DNA of 64,000 bases from Thermoguttaceae bacterium (GCA_017447865.1 JAFSMO010000024.1:39886-103885); one strand, 5' to 3'; shown: positions 1 through 13,860, numbered from the stretch's first letter. Translations and numbers: made by a program. The notes: a model not told the origin generated them from the letters alone.

Positions 1-2
1 AG

Positions 3-434
3 AAAACCGGCGCGTACCCGAACACGAAGGGGGATTTCGTCACGCTCGACGGCAAAAACCTCGGCCCGCACGAAGGGCTGGAACGCTACACGATCGGCCA
101 GAGAAAAGGCCTCCGGCTGGCGTTTCAGGAGCCGCATTTTGTCGTGCGTCTGGAACCCGAAACGAACCGCGTGATCCTGGGCCTTCACGAAGATCTCGCC
201 CGGACGGAACTCACCGCTTCGGACGCGGTCTGGCAGATCCCGGACCCGCAGGAGCCGTTCGAGTGTGAGGTGAAGATCCGCTACCGCTCGCCGTCCGTCC
301 CGGCCCAAGTGACGCCGCTTCCCGACCGGAAATTCCGCGTCACGTTCCACTCCCCCGTTTACGGCCTCGCGCCGGGTCAGGCCGCCGTCTGCTACTCCGG
401 CGAGATGATGCTCGGCGGCGGATGGATCAATTAA
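3..434 (+). CDS. mnmA: tRNA-specific 2-thiouridylase MnmA, C-terminal part
   Basis: Only the last 143 residues are in the window; the frame is open to the left edge, so the gene starts outside. MnmA transfers sulfur to U34 of Lys, Glu and Gln tRNAs in the cytoplasm using ATP. The visible part begins with the family's central region: a GDFV..DG..LG.H.G stretch followed by YTIGQRKGL, which is highly characteristic of MnmA, and then the C-terminal beta-barrel with the late GQAAVCY motif (residues 125-135 of the fragment). The catalytic Cys and PP-loop lie upstream and cannot be checked. The stop codon is followed directly by an AT-rich gaatta-type repeat. Confidence 0.93.
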   Translation, partial: KTGAYPNTKGDFVTLDGKNLGPHEGLERYTIGQRKGLRLAFQEPHFVVRLEPETNRVILGLHEDLARTELTASDAVWQIPDPQEPFECEVKIRYRSPSVPAQVTPLPDRKFRVTFHSPVYGLAPGQAAVCYSGEMMLGGGWIN

Positions 435-470
435 TTATGAATTAAGAATTTTGAATTATGAATTAGGAGT
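435..470. repeat. short gaatta-type intergenic repeat (single arm)
   Basis: Just after the mnmA stop are several imperfect copies of a gaattat/gaattaag 7-8 nt unit. The sequence resembles one arm of the element at 18515-18631, but no matching inverted arm is visible before the next gene. It may be a decayed or partial copy. Confidence 0.4.
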
Positions 471-525
471 CGGGCTTTGGGAGTTTAAAGGGGAAGCAGT
501 AAACCAAAGGTTCACCGTTTCGCCT

Positions 526-1554
526 TCATCCCTCGTTCATTAACCTCTGGATCAGCCGATCCATTTCCGGCGTGGTGTTTCGGGTAATGAGCCGAACCTC
601 CGGATGGTTTTTCCGGTACACTTTAAAAATCTCGTGCGCAAACGGCTGGCCCAGCTCCGTAATTCCTTCAAAATCCAGAACCACTTCCTTTTTCTCCGCG
701 AAATTAAACGCAAATCGCCGCGCCTGGGAGCGTGCGATCAAGGCCGTGCCGGTCAGCGTCATGAGCCTCAGCGGAAGCGTCACCCGGTAAAAACCATCGT
801 CCGGATTGGCGTGTTCCGCCTCTTTTAGCGTCTTTTGCGTGTCGCGATGCACCGAAAAATAAACCATCGTCCCCCGATGAGGAATTTGCAGGTCCCAGCT
901 CACCGGGTCCACTTTTTCGTAATCCCGCGCAAAAACTTTGTTCGACGAAAAAATGGCGAACGAGTCGGCGATCAATGATGAATTGTAAATCCCTTCCCCG
1001 CCGTGCCTCGCCCGGTCACTGGTGAAACCTCCCGAAACGAGCTGGATCCGCGCGTCATCGAGTGAAATTTCTTCGTTTAACTCTTTCCGGAAAAATTGGC
1101 GGATCCTTTCAAAAATCCCGATCCCATCGTCGATGATGGTGCAGCGGAATTCGATCGGCGTAACGCGAAGATGGGAAGTGACCCGGGACGCGCCGGAGTG
1201 TTCCAACGCATTATTCATCATTTCCAGAAAAATGTGCATAAAATTCCGCCGCGCCTGATCGGGAAACCCTTCAATGTGCGGGAGAAACTGCTGGATCAGC
1301 GTATCCTCCGACGGGAACGGGCCTTTGAGGGACTGGTGGATCCAAAAATCCTTCTCCTTCAGCCTGTAACCTTTTCCGTCCGGGCTCTTTTCAATCGTCC
1401 CATCATTCAGGAGCTTTCGCAAATAATTACTCGTGGTCGTCCGCGAAAGCCCAAACGTTTCGGAAACCTTGGCCGAAATGTGCGGCTCCCCACGGCCGAT
1501 CAGCTCCGTAATGTAATCAATGGCCTGAAGCCTTTTTTTCAGCGGCAAAGACAT
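526..1554 (-). CDS. HTH / histidine-kinase-type ATPase / STAS-like (DUF4325) regulator
   Basis: 342 residues in three parts. Residues about 5-65 form a winged helix-turn-helix (SKVSETFGLSRTTTSNYLRKL-like). Residues about 95-265 form a GHKL ATPase with an N-box (EMMNNALEHS), a G1 box (DDGIGI) and a G2 box (HGGEGIYNSS). The last 60 residues (VVLDFEGITELGQPFAHEIF) match the STAS-like DUF4325 fold. There is no histidine phospho-acceptor or membrane segment, so this is probably a cytoplasmic ATP-dependent regulator resembling an anti-sigma-factor kinase joined to its antagonist and to a DNA-binding domain. A GAGGAGG ribosome site precedes the ATG. It is transcribed divergently from the next gene. 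The partner and target are unknown. Confidence 0.75.
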   Translation of the reverse strand: MSLPLKKRLQAIDYITELIGRGEPHISAKVSETFGLSRTTTSNYLRKLLNDGTIEKSPDGKGYRLKEKDFWIHQSLKGPFPSEDTLIQQFLPHIEGFPDQARRNFMHIFLEMMNNALEHSGASRVTSHLRVTPIEFRCTIIDDGIGIFERIRQFFRKELNEEISLDDARIQLVSGGFTSDRARHGGEGIYNSSLIADSFAIFSSNKVFARDYEKVDPVSWDLQIPHRGTMVYFSVHRDTQKTLKEAEHANPDDGFYRVTLPLRLMTLTGTALIARSQARRFAFNFAEKKEVVLDFEGITELGQPFAHEIFKVYRKNHPEVRLITRNTTPEMDRLIQRLMNEG

Positions 1555-1716
1555 AAACTTCCCTCCTCGATTTGTAAACTTAATTAATTGTACTCGTTAA
1601 TATAAAATGCGCAATGGGGGGAGAAAAAAAATCCCCCCTTTCTTAAAAGAAAATTTATGGTAAAATGCAAGAAATGAGCATTTCCCACCCTTAACTTCAA
1701 TTTTGAGGTTTTTCCA

Positions 1717-3381
1717 ATGAAAAAGACTTTCCTGTTTTTCGGCCTCGCCTGCTGGTTTTGCGTTTCTGCGGTTTCCGCGGTTTTGGCTCAGGAGGACGGT
1801 TTTCGCCGTCTTTCGGTGGAGGAGTACCGCGATAAAATGAAGGCCGGCTGGGTCGGCCAAATCGCCGGCGTCTGCTGGGGCGCGCCGACCGAGTTCAAGT
1901 TCGTCGATCGGATCATCCCCGAGGAAAACGTTCCGGTCTGGACCCCCGAAATGATCAATAACGCGTTCGGTCAGGACGATCTGTACGTCGAAATGACGTT
2001 CCTCCGCACGCTGGAGCAGTACGGCCTGAACGCTTCCATCCGCCAGGCCGGGATCGACTTCGCAAACAGTCAGTACGCCCTCTGGTGCGCAAACAACGCC
2101 GGGCGGACCAACCTGCGGGCCGGCATCGCTCCGCCGGACTCCGGCCACCCGAAATTCAACCGCTGCCCGAACGACATCGACTACCAGATCGAAGCCGATT
2201 TTGCGGGTCTGATCTCCCCCGGCCTTCCGAATTCCGTCATTGCGCTGGGCGAGAAATTCGGGCGGCTGATGAACTACGGCGACGGGATCTACGGCGGCGT
2301 CTTCATGGGCGCGATGTATGCCGAGGCGTTTTTCACGGAAGACGTGGACCAGCTCCTTGACGCGGGTCTGGCGGCGATCCCGGCGGAAAGCCAGTACGCC
2401 GAAATGGTCCGCGACGTGCGCGCCTGGCACGCCGAAAACCCGAACGACTGGACTTTCGCGTGGAACAAATGCGTGGAAAAGTACCGTAAAAACCCCGAGT
2501 ACCAGAAAGCCTCGAACGGCGCGATCGACGTGAAGATCAACGGTGCGTGCATCGTCCTGGGTCTGCTCTACGGAAACGGCGATCTGGACCAGACCATCGT
2601 CATCGCCATGCGGGCCGGCTACGATTCGGACTGCAATCCGTCGAGCGCGGGCGGCGCCCTCTTCACCCGGCTCGGCTTCAAAAAACTCCCGGCCAAATTC
2701 TCCGAAAAACTCAGGAATGAGCCGAAATTCTCGTACACCGAGTACAATTTCCCGGCGCTTCTGGACGTTTGCGAGAAACTCGCGCGCCAGACGGTCCTCG
2801 CGGCCGGCGGTCGCATGGAGACCGTGGACGGCGTGGAATATTTCGTGATCCCGCGCCAGAAAGCCGAGCCGATGCCGCTGGAACTTTCGTGGGACCCGAA
2901 GCCGGCGCTCGATACGAAATTCACGGACGCGGAAATGGCTCAAATCAAGTTCCGCGCGTACAAAGAAATCGAAAAGGCGGTCGAGCATTTCTTCCCCGGC
3001 TGGAAAATCTCGCAGTGCGGCCCGGACATGAACCCGGGAATGAAGGACCAGTGGAAAGGGGCGGCGAACGTCCTGATGACGCACCCGCTCAAACGGGAAA
3101 CGCCGTGCATTCTTTCCCGCACTCTGACCGTGAAAAACGGCGTAAAAACGACGCTGAAACTGACGGTCACGAACCATCCGAACTACGACTGGCTCCTGAG
3201 GATCCGCGTGAACGGCTCGCCGCAGCTCGAAAAAGTGATCGAGGGTGACGCGTGGCAGGACGTCGAGTTTGACCTGACCCCGTTCGCGGGCAATACGATC
3301 CAGCTCGAGCTGGAAAACTACCCGGACGACTGGATGTGCGAGGCCGGCTACTGGAAAACGATCGAGATCGAGGAAAAGTAA
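1717..3381 (+). CDS. Secreted ADP-ribosylglycohydrolase-family protein
   Basis: 554 residues. An N-terminal signal peptide (cleavage probably after SAVLAQ, about residue 25) predicts export. Residues about 35-340 have the ADP-ribosylglycohydrolase (DraG-like) all-helical fold signatures: KAGWVGQIAGVCWGAPTE near the N-terminus, GQDDLYVEMTF with paired acidic metal ligands, and the late AGYDSDCNPSSAGG motif in place of the usual GGDTDT. The family binds two Mg ions and removes ADP-ribose or related groups. The C-terminal 150 residues form a beta-rich domain, possibly a carbohydrate-binding jelly roll (inference). In Planctomycetes exported members are common and their true substrates are unknown, so the enzymatic role is only a family prediction. 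Confidence 0.8.
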   Translation: MKKTFLFFGLACWFCVSAVSAVLAQEDGFRRLSVEEYRDKMKAGWVGQIAGVCWGAPTEFKFVDRIIPEENVPVWTPEMINNAFGQDDLYVEMTFLRTLEQYGLNASIRQAGIDFANSQYALWCANNAGRTNLRAGIAPPDSGHPKFNRCPNDIDYQIEADFAGLISPGLPNSVIALGEKFGRLMNYGDGIYGGVFMGAMYAEAFFTEDVDQLLDAGLAAIPAESQYAEMVRDVRAWHAENPNDWTFAWNKCVEKYRKNPEYQKASNGAIDVKINGACIVLGLLYGNGDLDQTIVIAMRAGYDSDCNPSSAGGALFTRLGFKKLPAKFSEKLRNEPKFSYTEYNFPALLDVCEKLARQTVLAAGGRMETVDGVEYFVIPRQKAEPMPLELSWDPKPALDTKFTDAEMAQIKFRAYKEIEKAVEHFFPGWKISQCGPDMNPGMKDQWKGAANVLMTHPLKRETPCILSRTLTVKNGVKTTLKLTVTNHPNYDWLLRIRVNGSPQLEKVIEGDAWQDVEFDLTPFAGNTIQLELENYPDDWMCEAGYWKTIEIEEK

Positions 3382-3503
3382 AACCTCCGCGTTTTCCCCG
3401 GGAGAAAAAGGGCGGCGGGGCCATTCCTGCCGCCTTCACTGGAAGTTTTTTTGACTTTTTCCCGAAAAATTTCCAAAATCGTCAAAGTTTTACTCATTCT
3501 CTC

Positions 3504-3531
3504 TTTACAAAATCCAAATCTTTGCTAAAAT
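3504..3531 (+). promoter_or_regulatory. sigma70-type promoter for the 75-residue protein
   Basis: TTTACA (3504-3509), a 16-nt spacer and TAAAAT (3526-3531), about 60 nt before the ATG at 3594. Only the boxes are seen; activity is inferred. Confidence 0.5.
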
Positions 3532-3593
3532 ATAAACCACGATAGGAAGTCGTTAAAAACTCACCATTTTTTCAAGGATGAAAAGGAGAAATC

Positions 3594-3821
3594 ATGAACT
3601 TTTTCGATTGGATTCGTCAGGGCGTCAAGCGCTCGGTTCTGGAAGGCGTCGCGGACGCAGTGGATCACCTCGGAACTCCCGTAGAGCAGGATCAGATTCG
3701 TGAACAGCTTCTCGCTTACTCTTCGCCTGAAGCTCGTACTCCGATGATCGAAGCCCATCCGCAGGGTGGAATGCGCAAGCGCCTCGGCCGTGGAATTTCC
3801 ATGGAGACTACCGAAGACTGA
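3594..3821 (+). CDS. Small conserved-looking protein of unknown function (75 aa)
   Basis: Not recognised. A good AAAGGAG ribosome site lies 7 nt before the ATG, a promoter lies upstream and a perfect 10-bp terminator follows, so it is almost certainly a real single-gene unit. The N-terminal half is an amphipathic helical stretch (FFDWIRQGVKRSVLEGVADA). The C-terminal half is polar with a basic GGMRKRLGRG patch. There is no signal peptide or membrane segment. The strong expression signals suggest an abundant small protein, perhaps nucleic-acid binding or regulatory (inference). Confidence 0.75.
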   Translation: MNFFDWIRQGVKRSVLEGVADAVDHLGTPVEQDQIREQLLAYSSPEARTPMIEAHPQGGMRKRLGRGISMETTED

Positions 3822-3851
3822 GCCTCAACATTAGCGCGCAATTAATAAAGG

Positions 3852-3890
3852 AACGGAGAAATCGGGAATCGGTTTCTCCGTTTTGTTTTG
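3852..3890 (+). terminator. Rho-independent terminator
   Basis: A perfect 10-bp stem (AACGGAGAAA at 3852-3861 with TTTCTCCGTT at 3873-3882) is followed by a T-rich tail, 30 nt after the stop codon of the small gene. Confidence 0.85.
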
Positions 3891-3951
3891 AATCATCAAA
3901 AACGACGGACGGTGGATCATCTTGGAAGATTGTAATGGAGCGCACCCGAAA

Positions 3952-5004
3952 ATGAATGAATTCATCATTTCAGAAAACCTTTTCACTGACATTTGCCGAA
4001 TCATCGATTTTGCAAAGCAAAAAACGGCCTCCGCATTTAACCAGAATTTGACCCTGATGTACTGGAATATTGGAAGCCGGATCAATACTGAAGTCCTTGG
4101 GAACAAACGCGCGGAGTACGGGAAGCAGATTCTTGAGACATTGGCTCAAGAATTGAAAGAAACGTTTCCATCCATGGATTTTTCAACCAGAAATCTTCGC
4201 CGCATGATGCAATTTGCATCGGGCTGCTCTGATTTTCAAATTGTGTCGACGCTGTCGGCACAATTGAGCTGGTCCCATTTCGTGGAAATTTTACCCGTCA
4301 AAGAAGACCTTCAGCGTGAGTTTTACCTGACGATGGCCGCTTCGGAACGGTGGTCTGTCCGGACCTTGCGGGAGAAAATCAACGGAATGCTTTACGAACG
4401 AACGCTTATCAGCGGCAAACCGGAAGAATTCGTGAAGCAGGAACTTTCCAACCTAAGGGAAAATGATGTACTGACCCCGGATTTGGTCTTTAAAAGTCCG
4501 TATTTCCTGGACTTCACGGGCCTGAAAGGGTTTTACAACGAGCGAAATCTGGAAGAAATGCTTCTCTCCGGACTTCAGCAGTTCATTTTGGAACTTGGGA
4601 ATGGCTTCACGTTCGTTGAACGTCAAAAAAGAATGATCATTGATGGAGAGGATTTTTACCTGGACCTTTTGTTTTACCACCGAAAACTGCACCGTCTCAT
4701 CGCTGTAGAATTGAAGAGAGGACGGTTTCGTGCCGAATATAAAGGTCAAATGGAACTTTATCTCCGCTGGCTTGATCGCTATGAAAAACAGCCTGGCGAG
4801 GAATCTCCGCTCGGTCTTTTGCTTTGTTCCGAAGGTGGGGACGAGCAAATCGAACTGCTGAGGTTAGACCAGGCGGGGATTCAGGTTTCGCAGTACTATA
4901 CGGAACTTCCAGCCAAGGAACTTCTGCGCGAGCAGTTACGCAAGCAAGTCATTGAAGCGCAAGCAAGATTTGAGAAATTTTTGAAGTTTGAGAAAGAAGA
5001 ATAA
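3952..5004 (+). CDS. YhcG/DUF1016-family PD-(D/E)XK nuclease-like protein
   Basis: 350 residues from the ATG at 3952; an in-frame TTG lies 30 nt upstream, but the family normally begins near MNEF. The N-terminal DUF1016 helical domain (residues 1-150, with LYWNIG-like MYWNIGSRI and STRNLRRMMQFA) is followed by the nuclease domain with FYLDLLFYHRKLHRLIAVELK (residues about 233-253), which supplies the D and E-x-K catalytic residues. Relatives occur as accessory genes near restriction-modification and other defence loci, or alone. No methylase or restriction subunit is nearby. Base composition is visibly more AT-rich than the flanking genes, which fits horizontal acquisition. Confidence 0.85.
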   Translation: MNEFIISENLFTDICRIIDFAKQKTASAFNQNLTLMYWNIGSRINTEVLGNKRAEYGKQILETLAQELKETFPSMDFSTRNLRRMMQFASGCSDFQIVSTLSAQLSWSHFVEILPVKEDLQREFYLTMAASERWSVRTLREKINGMLYERTLISGKPEEFVKQELSNLRENDVLTPDLVFKSPYFLDFTGLKGFYNERNLEEMLLSGLQQFILELGNGFTFVERQKRMIIDGEDFYLDLLFYHRKLHRLIAVELKRGRFRAEYKGQMELYLRWLDRYEKQPGEESPLGLLLCSEGGDEQIELLRLDQAGIQVSQYYTELPAKELLREQLRKQVIEAQARFEKFLKFEKEE

Positions 5005-5046
5005 AGAAAAGCTGGTAAAATTTAGTCTTTTCAGTTAATTAATTCA

Positions 5047-10041
<4,995 letters not shown>

Positions 10042-10051
10042 GGATCAAGAA

Positions 10052-10118
10052 AGAAAAAACGGGGCCATTACTGGTCCCGCTCGCACTTTTTCATTTTCGG
10101 GGTCATTACTGACCCCGC
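10052..10118. terminator. Tandem duplicated hairpins between convergent hrpA and grpE
   Basis: Two related hairpins, 10061-10078 and 10099-10116, share the pattern GGGG-N-CATTACTG-NN-CCC followed by GCTCGC. Read on the minus strand the distal one is followed by a run of T (10054-10059 on the plus strand is A), giving a terminator for the chaperone operon. Confidence 0.7.
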
Positions 10119-10123
10119 TCGCC

Positions 10124-10753
10124 TCATGGTTTTTTACTGACGACGACCTGGCTGGCACGTACCACCCGGTCGAAGAGCATGTAGCCCTCCTGAGCCACGA
10201 CGATGCACGTGTTTTCCGGCACGTCCGCGCTGGGCATCTGCGAAATGGCCTGGTGGAAATTCGGGTCAAACGGCTGATTCAACGCCTCGATGCGCGTGCA
10301 ATTATTCTGCTTCAGCGCGTCGGTCAACTGCTGGTAAACCATTTTGACCCCTTCCAGAAGCGGATCGTCCGCGTTCTGCTGCGTCGCTGCGTCAATGGCA
10401 CGCTGCAAATTATCCATCACGGGCAGGATCGCGCGGATCACGTCCATGCCGGAATATTTACGCTCCTCGACCATCTCCCGGGCGGCCCGGCGGCGCGTAT
10501 TATCGAGCTCGGCGTAGAGGCGCAGCGTCCGTTCCTTTTCCTCGGCCAAAGCCTTTTCCAGTTCCTTGACCGGATCTTTCGGAGCGTCTTTCGGGGCGTC
10601 GTCCTCTTTCGGCTCGTCCCCCTTCAAAGCCTCATCCAGCCCCTCGACCTTCGAAGTATCGACCTCGGGGTCCTGCTGCTCCAATTCGTCCTCTTCCGTA
10701 TTATCGCCTAAATCTTCGTAAATCTCTTCGTTATTTTTGTTCTTAAAAAACAT
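10124..10753 (-). CDS. grpE: Nucleotide exchange factor GrpE
   Basis: 209 residues. GrpE is the dimeric cytoplasmic exchange factor that releases ADP from DnaK. The N-terminal 65 residues are acidic and low-complexity. A long coiled-coil helix follows (about 65-115, ELEKALAEEKERTLRLYAELDN), and then the C-terminal beta-wing with the hallmark NPFDPNFHQAI-like segment (here NQPFDPNFHQAISQM) and EGYMLFDRVVRASQVVVSK at the end. It is last in the minus-strand chaperone cluster after dnaJ, separated from it by a 112-nt inverted-repeat element. dnaK is not in the window. Confidence 0.96.
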   Translation of the reverse strand: MFFKNKNNEEIYEDLGDNTEEDELEQQDPEVDTSKVEGLDEALKGDEPKEDDAPKDAPKDPVKELEKALAEEKERTLRLYAELDNTRRRAAREMVEERKYSGMDVIRAILPVMDNLQRAIDAATQQNADDPLLEGVKMVYQQLTDALKQNNCTRIEALNQPFDPNFHQAISQMPSADVPENTCIVVAQEGYMLFDRVVRASQVVVSKKP

Positions 10754-10770
10754 AAGTTCCTCCTTTTTGA

Positions 10771-10882
10771 GTAGTCAGTGGTCAGTAGTCAGTAGTCAGC
10801 GTTTCGGCTTCGCCGAAATATGGGATTCATTTCATTCTGCCGAAGGCAGAACACTGACTACTGACCACTGACTACTGACTAC
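10771..10882. repeat. GTAGTCA-heptamer palindromic element, copy 1
   Basis: Two 29-nt arms (10771-10799 and 10854-10882) made of 7-nt units of GTAGTCA/GGTCAGT type are almost perfect inverted repeats. The core holds two small hairpins (TTTCGGC-TTC-GCCGAAA and TTCTGCC-GAA-GGCAGAA). The right arm overlaps the dnaJ stop codon: TAG comes from the terminal heptamer. A second copy with the same core lies at 16206-16318. Confidence 0.9.
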
Positions 10883-12057
10883 TTTTTCTCCGAATCTGTT
10901 TCTTCTCCCAGTGACTTCAAGTACTCCGCGACGCGCTTGAAAAAGCCTTTCCGCTGGGGCGAGACGTTCACGTTTTCCGTCTCGGCGTACTTGCGCAGGA
11001 GTTTTTCCTGCTCGTCCGTCAGGGTGCGTGGAACTTCAATGGTCACAATGATCACGATGTCGCCGCACTTTTCAGGCCGGTTGAGCTGGGGAAGCCCTTT
11101 CCCCTTGATGCGGAAAATGTCGCCGTTCTGCGTGCCGGCCGGAAGTTTGAAATCCTGATGGCCGTCCAGAAGCGGAACGTCCAGCGTAGCGCCGAGGGCC
11201 GCCTGCGTGAACGTGACGGGCATTTTGCAGATCAGGTCCTTCCCATCGACCTGGAAAACCGGATGCTCCCGGAAACGGACGTTCAGGTAGCAGTCGCCCG
11301 GCTCGCCGCCCTTCGGACTTCGGCTTCCTTCCCCGACCAGGCGGAGCTGGTTGCGCTCGTCGATGCCGACGGGGATCTCGACGTCGATTTCCTGCACGCC
11401 GTCATAAAGGCCGGAGCCGCGGCAGGAGGTGCAGGGCTGGCGGATGACCTTTCCGGAACCGTGGCACGACGGGCAGGTGGTCTGCATGCGGATGAAGCCC
11501 GCGCCCTGCATGATCACGCCGTGGCCGCCGCAGTAGGTACACGTTTCGGGAGCCGTGCCGGGTTTCGCGCCGGTACCATTGCACGTGGTGCAAACCTCTT
11601 TTCGACGGATTTTGACTTTCTTTTTGACCCCTTTCGCCACTTCGCGAAGGTCGAGGTCCACGACGCAGCGAATGTCCTCGCCCCTCGGGGGTCTGCCGGA
11701 TCGGGAACCACGGCGTCCACCGCCGAAAATGTCACCGAAAATGTCCGCGAAGCCGCCGCCCATGCCGCCGAAGGCCTCGAAAATGTCGTTAATGTCGTTG
11801 AAACGCGGTCCGCCGCCGGGCATCCCATTCACTCCCGCGTGGCCGTAGCGGTCGTAAGTGGCGCGTTTCTCGTCGTTGTTCAGGACGTCGAACGCCTCGG
11901 AGGCTTCCTTGAACTTTTCCACCGCTTCCTCATTGCCGGGATTACGGTCAGGGTGGTATTTCATGGCGAGCTTGCGGTACGCGGCCGCGATCTCCTGCTT
12001 CGTCGCGGTCTTTTCAACGCCCAGTACTTCGTAGTAATCCCGTTTGTTTTCTGCCAT
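10879..12057 (-). CDS. dnaJ: Chaperone DnaJ
   Basis: 392 residues. DnaJ is the Hsp40 co-chaperone that delivers unfolded proteins to DnaK and stimulates its ATPase. In order: J domain (residues 1-72) with HPD in KYHPDRNPGN; Gly/Phe-rich linker (75-125); zinc-binding region with four CxxCxGxG-type repeats (CTTCNGTG, CTYCGGHG, CPSCHGSG, CTSCRGSG; about 155-225); then the C-terminal substrate-binding domains. All zinc Cys are present. The stop codon lies in the arm of an inverted-repeat element. It is transcribed with groEL2 upstream and grpE downstream. Confidence 0.97.
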   Translation of the reverse strand: MAENKRDYYEVLGVEKTATKQEIAAAYRKLAMKYHPDRNPGNEEAVEKFKEASEAFDVLNNDEKRATYDRYGHAGVNGMPGGGPRFNDINDIFEAFGGMGGGFADIFGDIFGGGRRGSRSGRPPRGEDIRCVVDLDLREVAKGVKKKVKIRRKEVCTTCNGTGAKPGTAPETCTYCGGHGVIMQGAGFIRMQTTCPSCHGSGKVIRQPCTSCRGSGLYDGVQEIDVEIPVGIDERNQLRLVGEGSRSPKGGEPGDCYLNVRFREHPVFQVDGKDLICKMPVTFTQAALGATLDVPLLDGHQDFKLPAGTQNGDIFRIKGKGLPQLNRPEKCGDIVIIVTIEVPRTLTDEQEKLLRKYAETENVNVSPQRKGFFKRVAEYLKSLGEETDSEKK

Positions 12058-12104
12058 TTTCGATGCGTAAGGAGGAGTAAAAAAGGTTAAAGGAATCAGC
12101 AGTT

Positions 12105-12240
12105 AATAATGAAGAACGAATAACGAATAATGAAAACCCGTGAAAACGTCATCATTCGTTATTCGTTGAGCGGGGACGGCGTTTTCTGGCGCCGTCCGGA
12201 TCCATTTCGTCAGACGGCGCGGGAAACGCCGCCTTTTCAA
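12105..12240. repeat. CGAATAA-heptamer element plus GC-rich hairpins
   Basis: 12105-12133 carries aataatga/cgaataa 7-nt units, and 12152-12167 carries the inverse (attcgtt). They enclose a short core. A second, GC-rich part to 12240 contains GACGGCG/CGCCGTC arms and ends at the groEL2 stop codon. Related heptamer arms occur at 25936-26047 and 51612-51762. Confidence 0.75.
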
Positions 12241-13860
12241 TCAGCGCACCGCACCTTCCGCGGCGGCCTTTTTCTTGTCCTCTTTATCGAAGTCCGTGAC
12301 CATGGTTTCGGTCATCAGCATCATTCCCGCGATGCTGGCGGCGTTCGACAAAGCGGTGCGGACCACTTTCAGCGGGTCGATGATCCCGGCCTCGAACATG
12401 TCGCAGTACTCGCCGGTCGCCGCGTTGTAGCCCTTGCCCGGTTCCATTTCGGAAACAAGGTCGGCCACGACGGTTCCGTCTTCGCCGCCGTTGTTCACGA
12501 TCTGGACCATCGGCTTGTTCAGGCAGCGCAGGATGATGTCCACGCCGATCTTCTCGTCTCCGCGGGCCGTCGTGCGGGCTTTTTCGACCGCTTCACGGCA
12601 GTGCAGAAGGGCGACGCCGCCACCCGGGAGGATCCCTTCTTCCGCGGCCGCGCGGGTCGCGTGCAGGGCGTCTTCGATGCGGGCTTTCTTCTGCTTCATT
12701 TCGGCTTCGGTGCTGGCGCCGACCTGAATGACCGCGATGCCGCCGGAGAGTTTCGCCAGGCGTTCCTGGTACTTCTCACGGTCGTAGTTGCTCTCGGTCT
12801 TTTCGATCATGTCGCGCAGGACGTCGATTCGTTTTTTGATCGCTTCTTTGGTTCCGCCGCCGTTCACGATCGTGATGGAATCTTTCGTGACCGTGACCTG
12901 TTTCGCGGAGCCAAGCATCGTCAGGTCCACGTTTTCAAGCTTGATCCCGAGGTCTTCACTGACGACCTGGCCGCCGGTCAGGATCGCGATGTCCTGAAGC
13001 ATGGCCTTGCGGCGATCGCCGAAGCCCGGAGCCTTGACGGCGCAGACCTTCAAGTTGCCGCGCAGGACGTTCACGACCAGAGCGGTCAGCGCTTCGCCCT
13101 CAATGTCCTCGGCGATGATCAGCAGCGGCTTGCCCGTCGGCACGACCTTCTCAAGGAGCGGGATCAGCTCGCGCAGATTGTTGATCTTCTTCTCGTGAAG
13201 CAGGATGATCGCGTCTTCCATGAAGCAGTCGGCTGTGTCGGGACGGTTCATGAAGTACGGGGAAAGGAAGCCTTTGTCGAACTGCATCCCCTCGACCACG
13301 GTGTAGGTCGTTTCGGCAGTTTTGCCTTCCTCGACCGTGATGACGCCGTCGTTTCCGGCCGCTTCCATCGCGTCGGCGAGCAGGTCGCCGATCGTGTGGT
13401 CGTTATTGGCGGAAATGGCGCCGACCTGAGCGATCTCGGCCTTGGTCGTGACCTGTTTGGCCTGTTCGCAGAGGGAATCCACGGCGGCGTTGACCGCGAT
13501 GTCGATCCCGCGGCGAATACCGGCCGGGTTGCTTCCGGCGATGATGTTGCGCAAACCTTCACGGAAGATCTCACGCGCCAGTACCGTTGCGGTAGTGGTT
13601 CCGTCGCCGGCGGTGTTGGAGGTTTTCTGGGCCACTTCGTTCACGAGCTTGGCGCCCATGTTCTCGAAGCGGTCTTCAAGTTCGATTTCACCGGCGACCG
13701 TCGCGCCGTCTTTCGTGACGGACGGGCCACCGTAGGCTTTATTAATGATGACGTTACGGCCGCGCGGACCCATGGTCACGGCAACGGCGTCAGCCAGTTT
13801 CTCCACGCCGCGAAGCATGCGCTGGCGGGCGGAATCGGCAAAAAGAAGTTGTTTCGACAC
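12241..13860 (-). CDS. groEL: Chaperonin GroEL, second paralogue without GGM tail
   Basis: 539 residues from a GTG at 13860, chosen because AAAGGAA sits 8 nt upstream and the product then starts [15 protein letters not shown] as in GroEL; the longer in-frame extension translates a repeat element. ATP-site motifs are present: [23 protein letters not shown] and [11 protein letters not shown]. The apical-domain segment [15 protein letters not shown] is intact. The C-terminus ends in [11 protein letters not shown] instead of the Gly-Met repeat that lines the cavity floor in housekeeping GroEL, and the N-terminal region differs from the paralogue at 14515-16173. This points to a specialised second chaperonin. 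It lies just downstream of groES. Confidence 0.95.
   Translation of the reverse strand: MSKQLLFADSARQRMLRGVEKLADAVAVTMGPRGRNVIINKAYGGPSVTKDGATVAGEIELEDRFENMGAKLVNEVAQKTSNTAGDGTTTATVLAREIFREGLRNIIAGSNPAGIRRGIDIAVNAAVDSLCEQAKQVTTKAEIAQVGAISANNDHTIGDLLADAMEAAGNDGVITVEEGKTAETTYTVVEGMQFDKGFLSPYFMNRPDTADCFMEDAIILLHEKKINNLRELIPLLEKVVPTGKPLLIIAEDIEGEALTALVVNVLRGNLKVCAVKAPGFGDRRKAMLQDIAILTGGQVVSEDLGIKLENVDLTMLGSAKQVTVTKDSITIVNGGGTKEAIKKRIDVLRDMIEKTESNYDREKYQERLAKLSGGIAVIQVGASTEAEMKQKKARIEDALHATRAAAEEGILPGGGVALLHCREAVEKARTTARGDEKIGVDIILRCLNKPMVQIVNNGGEDGTVVADLVSEMEPGKGYNAATGEYCDMFEAGIIDPLKVVRTALSNAASIAGMMLMTETMVTDFDKEDKKKAAAEGAVR

Noticed and set aside
1597..3177. Minus-strand frame of 526 codons
   Set aside because: Antisense to the ADP-ribosylglycohydrolase-like gene, no recognisable domain.
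10771..10882. Insertion sequence
   Set aside because: No transposase and only about 112 nt; treated as a non-autonomous repeat element.
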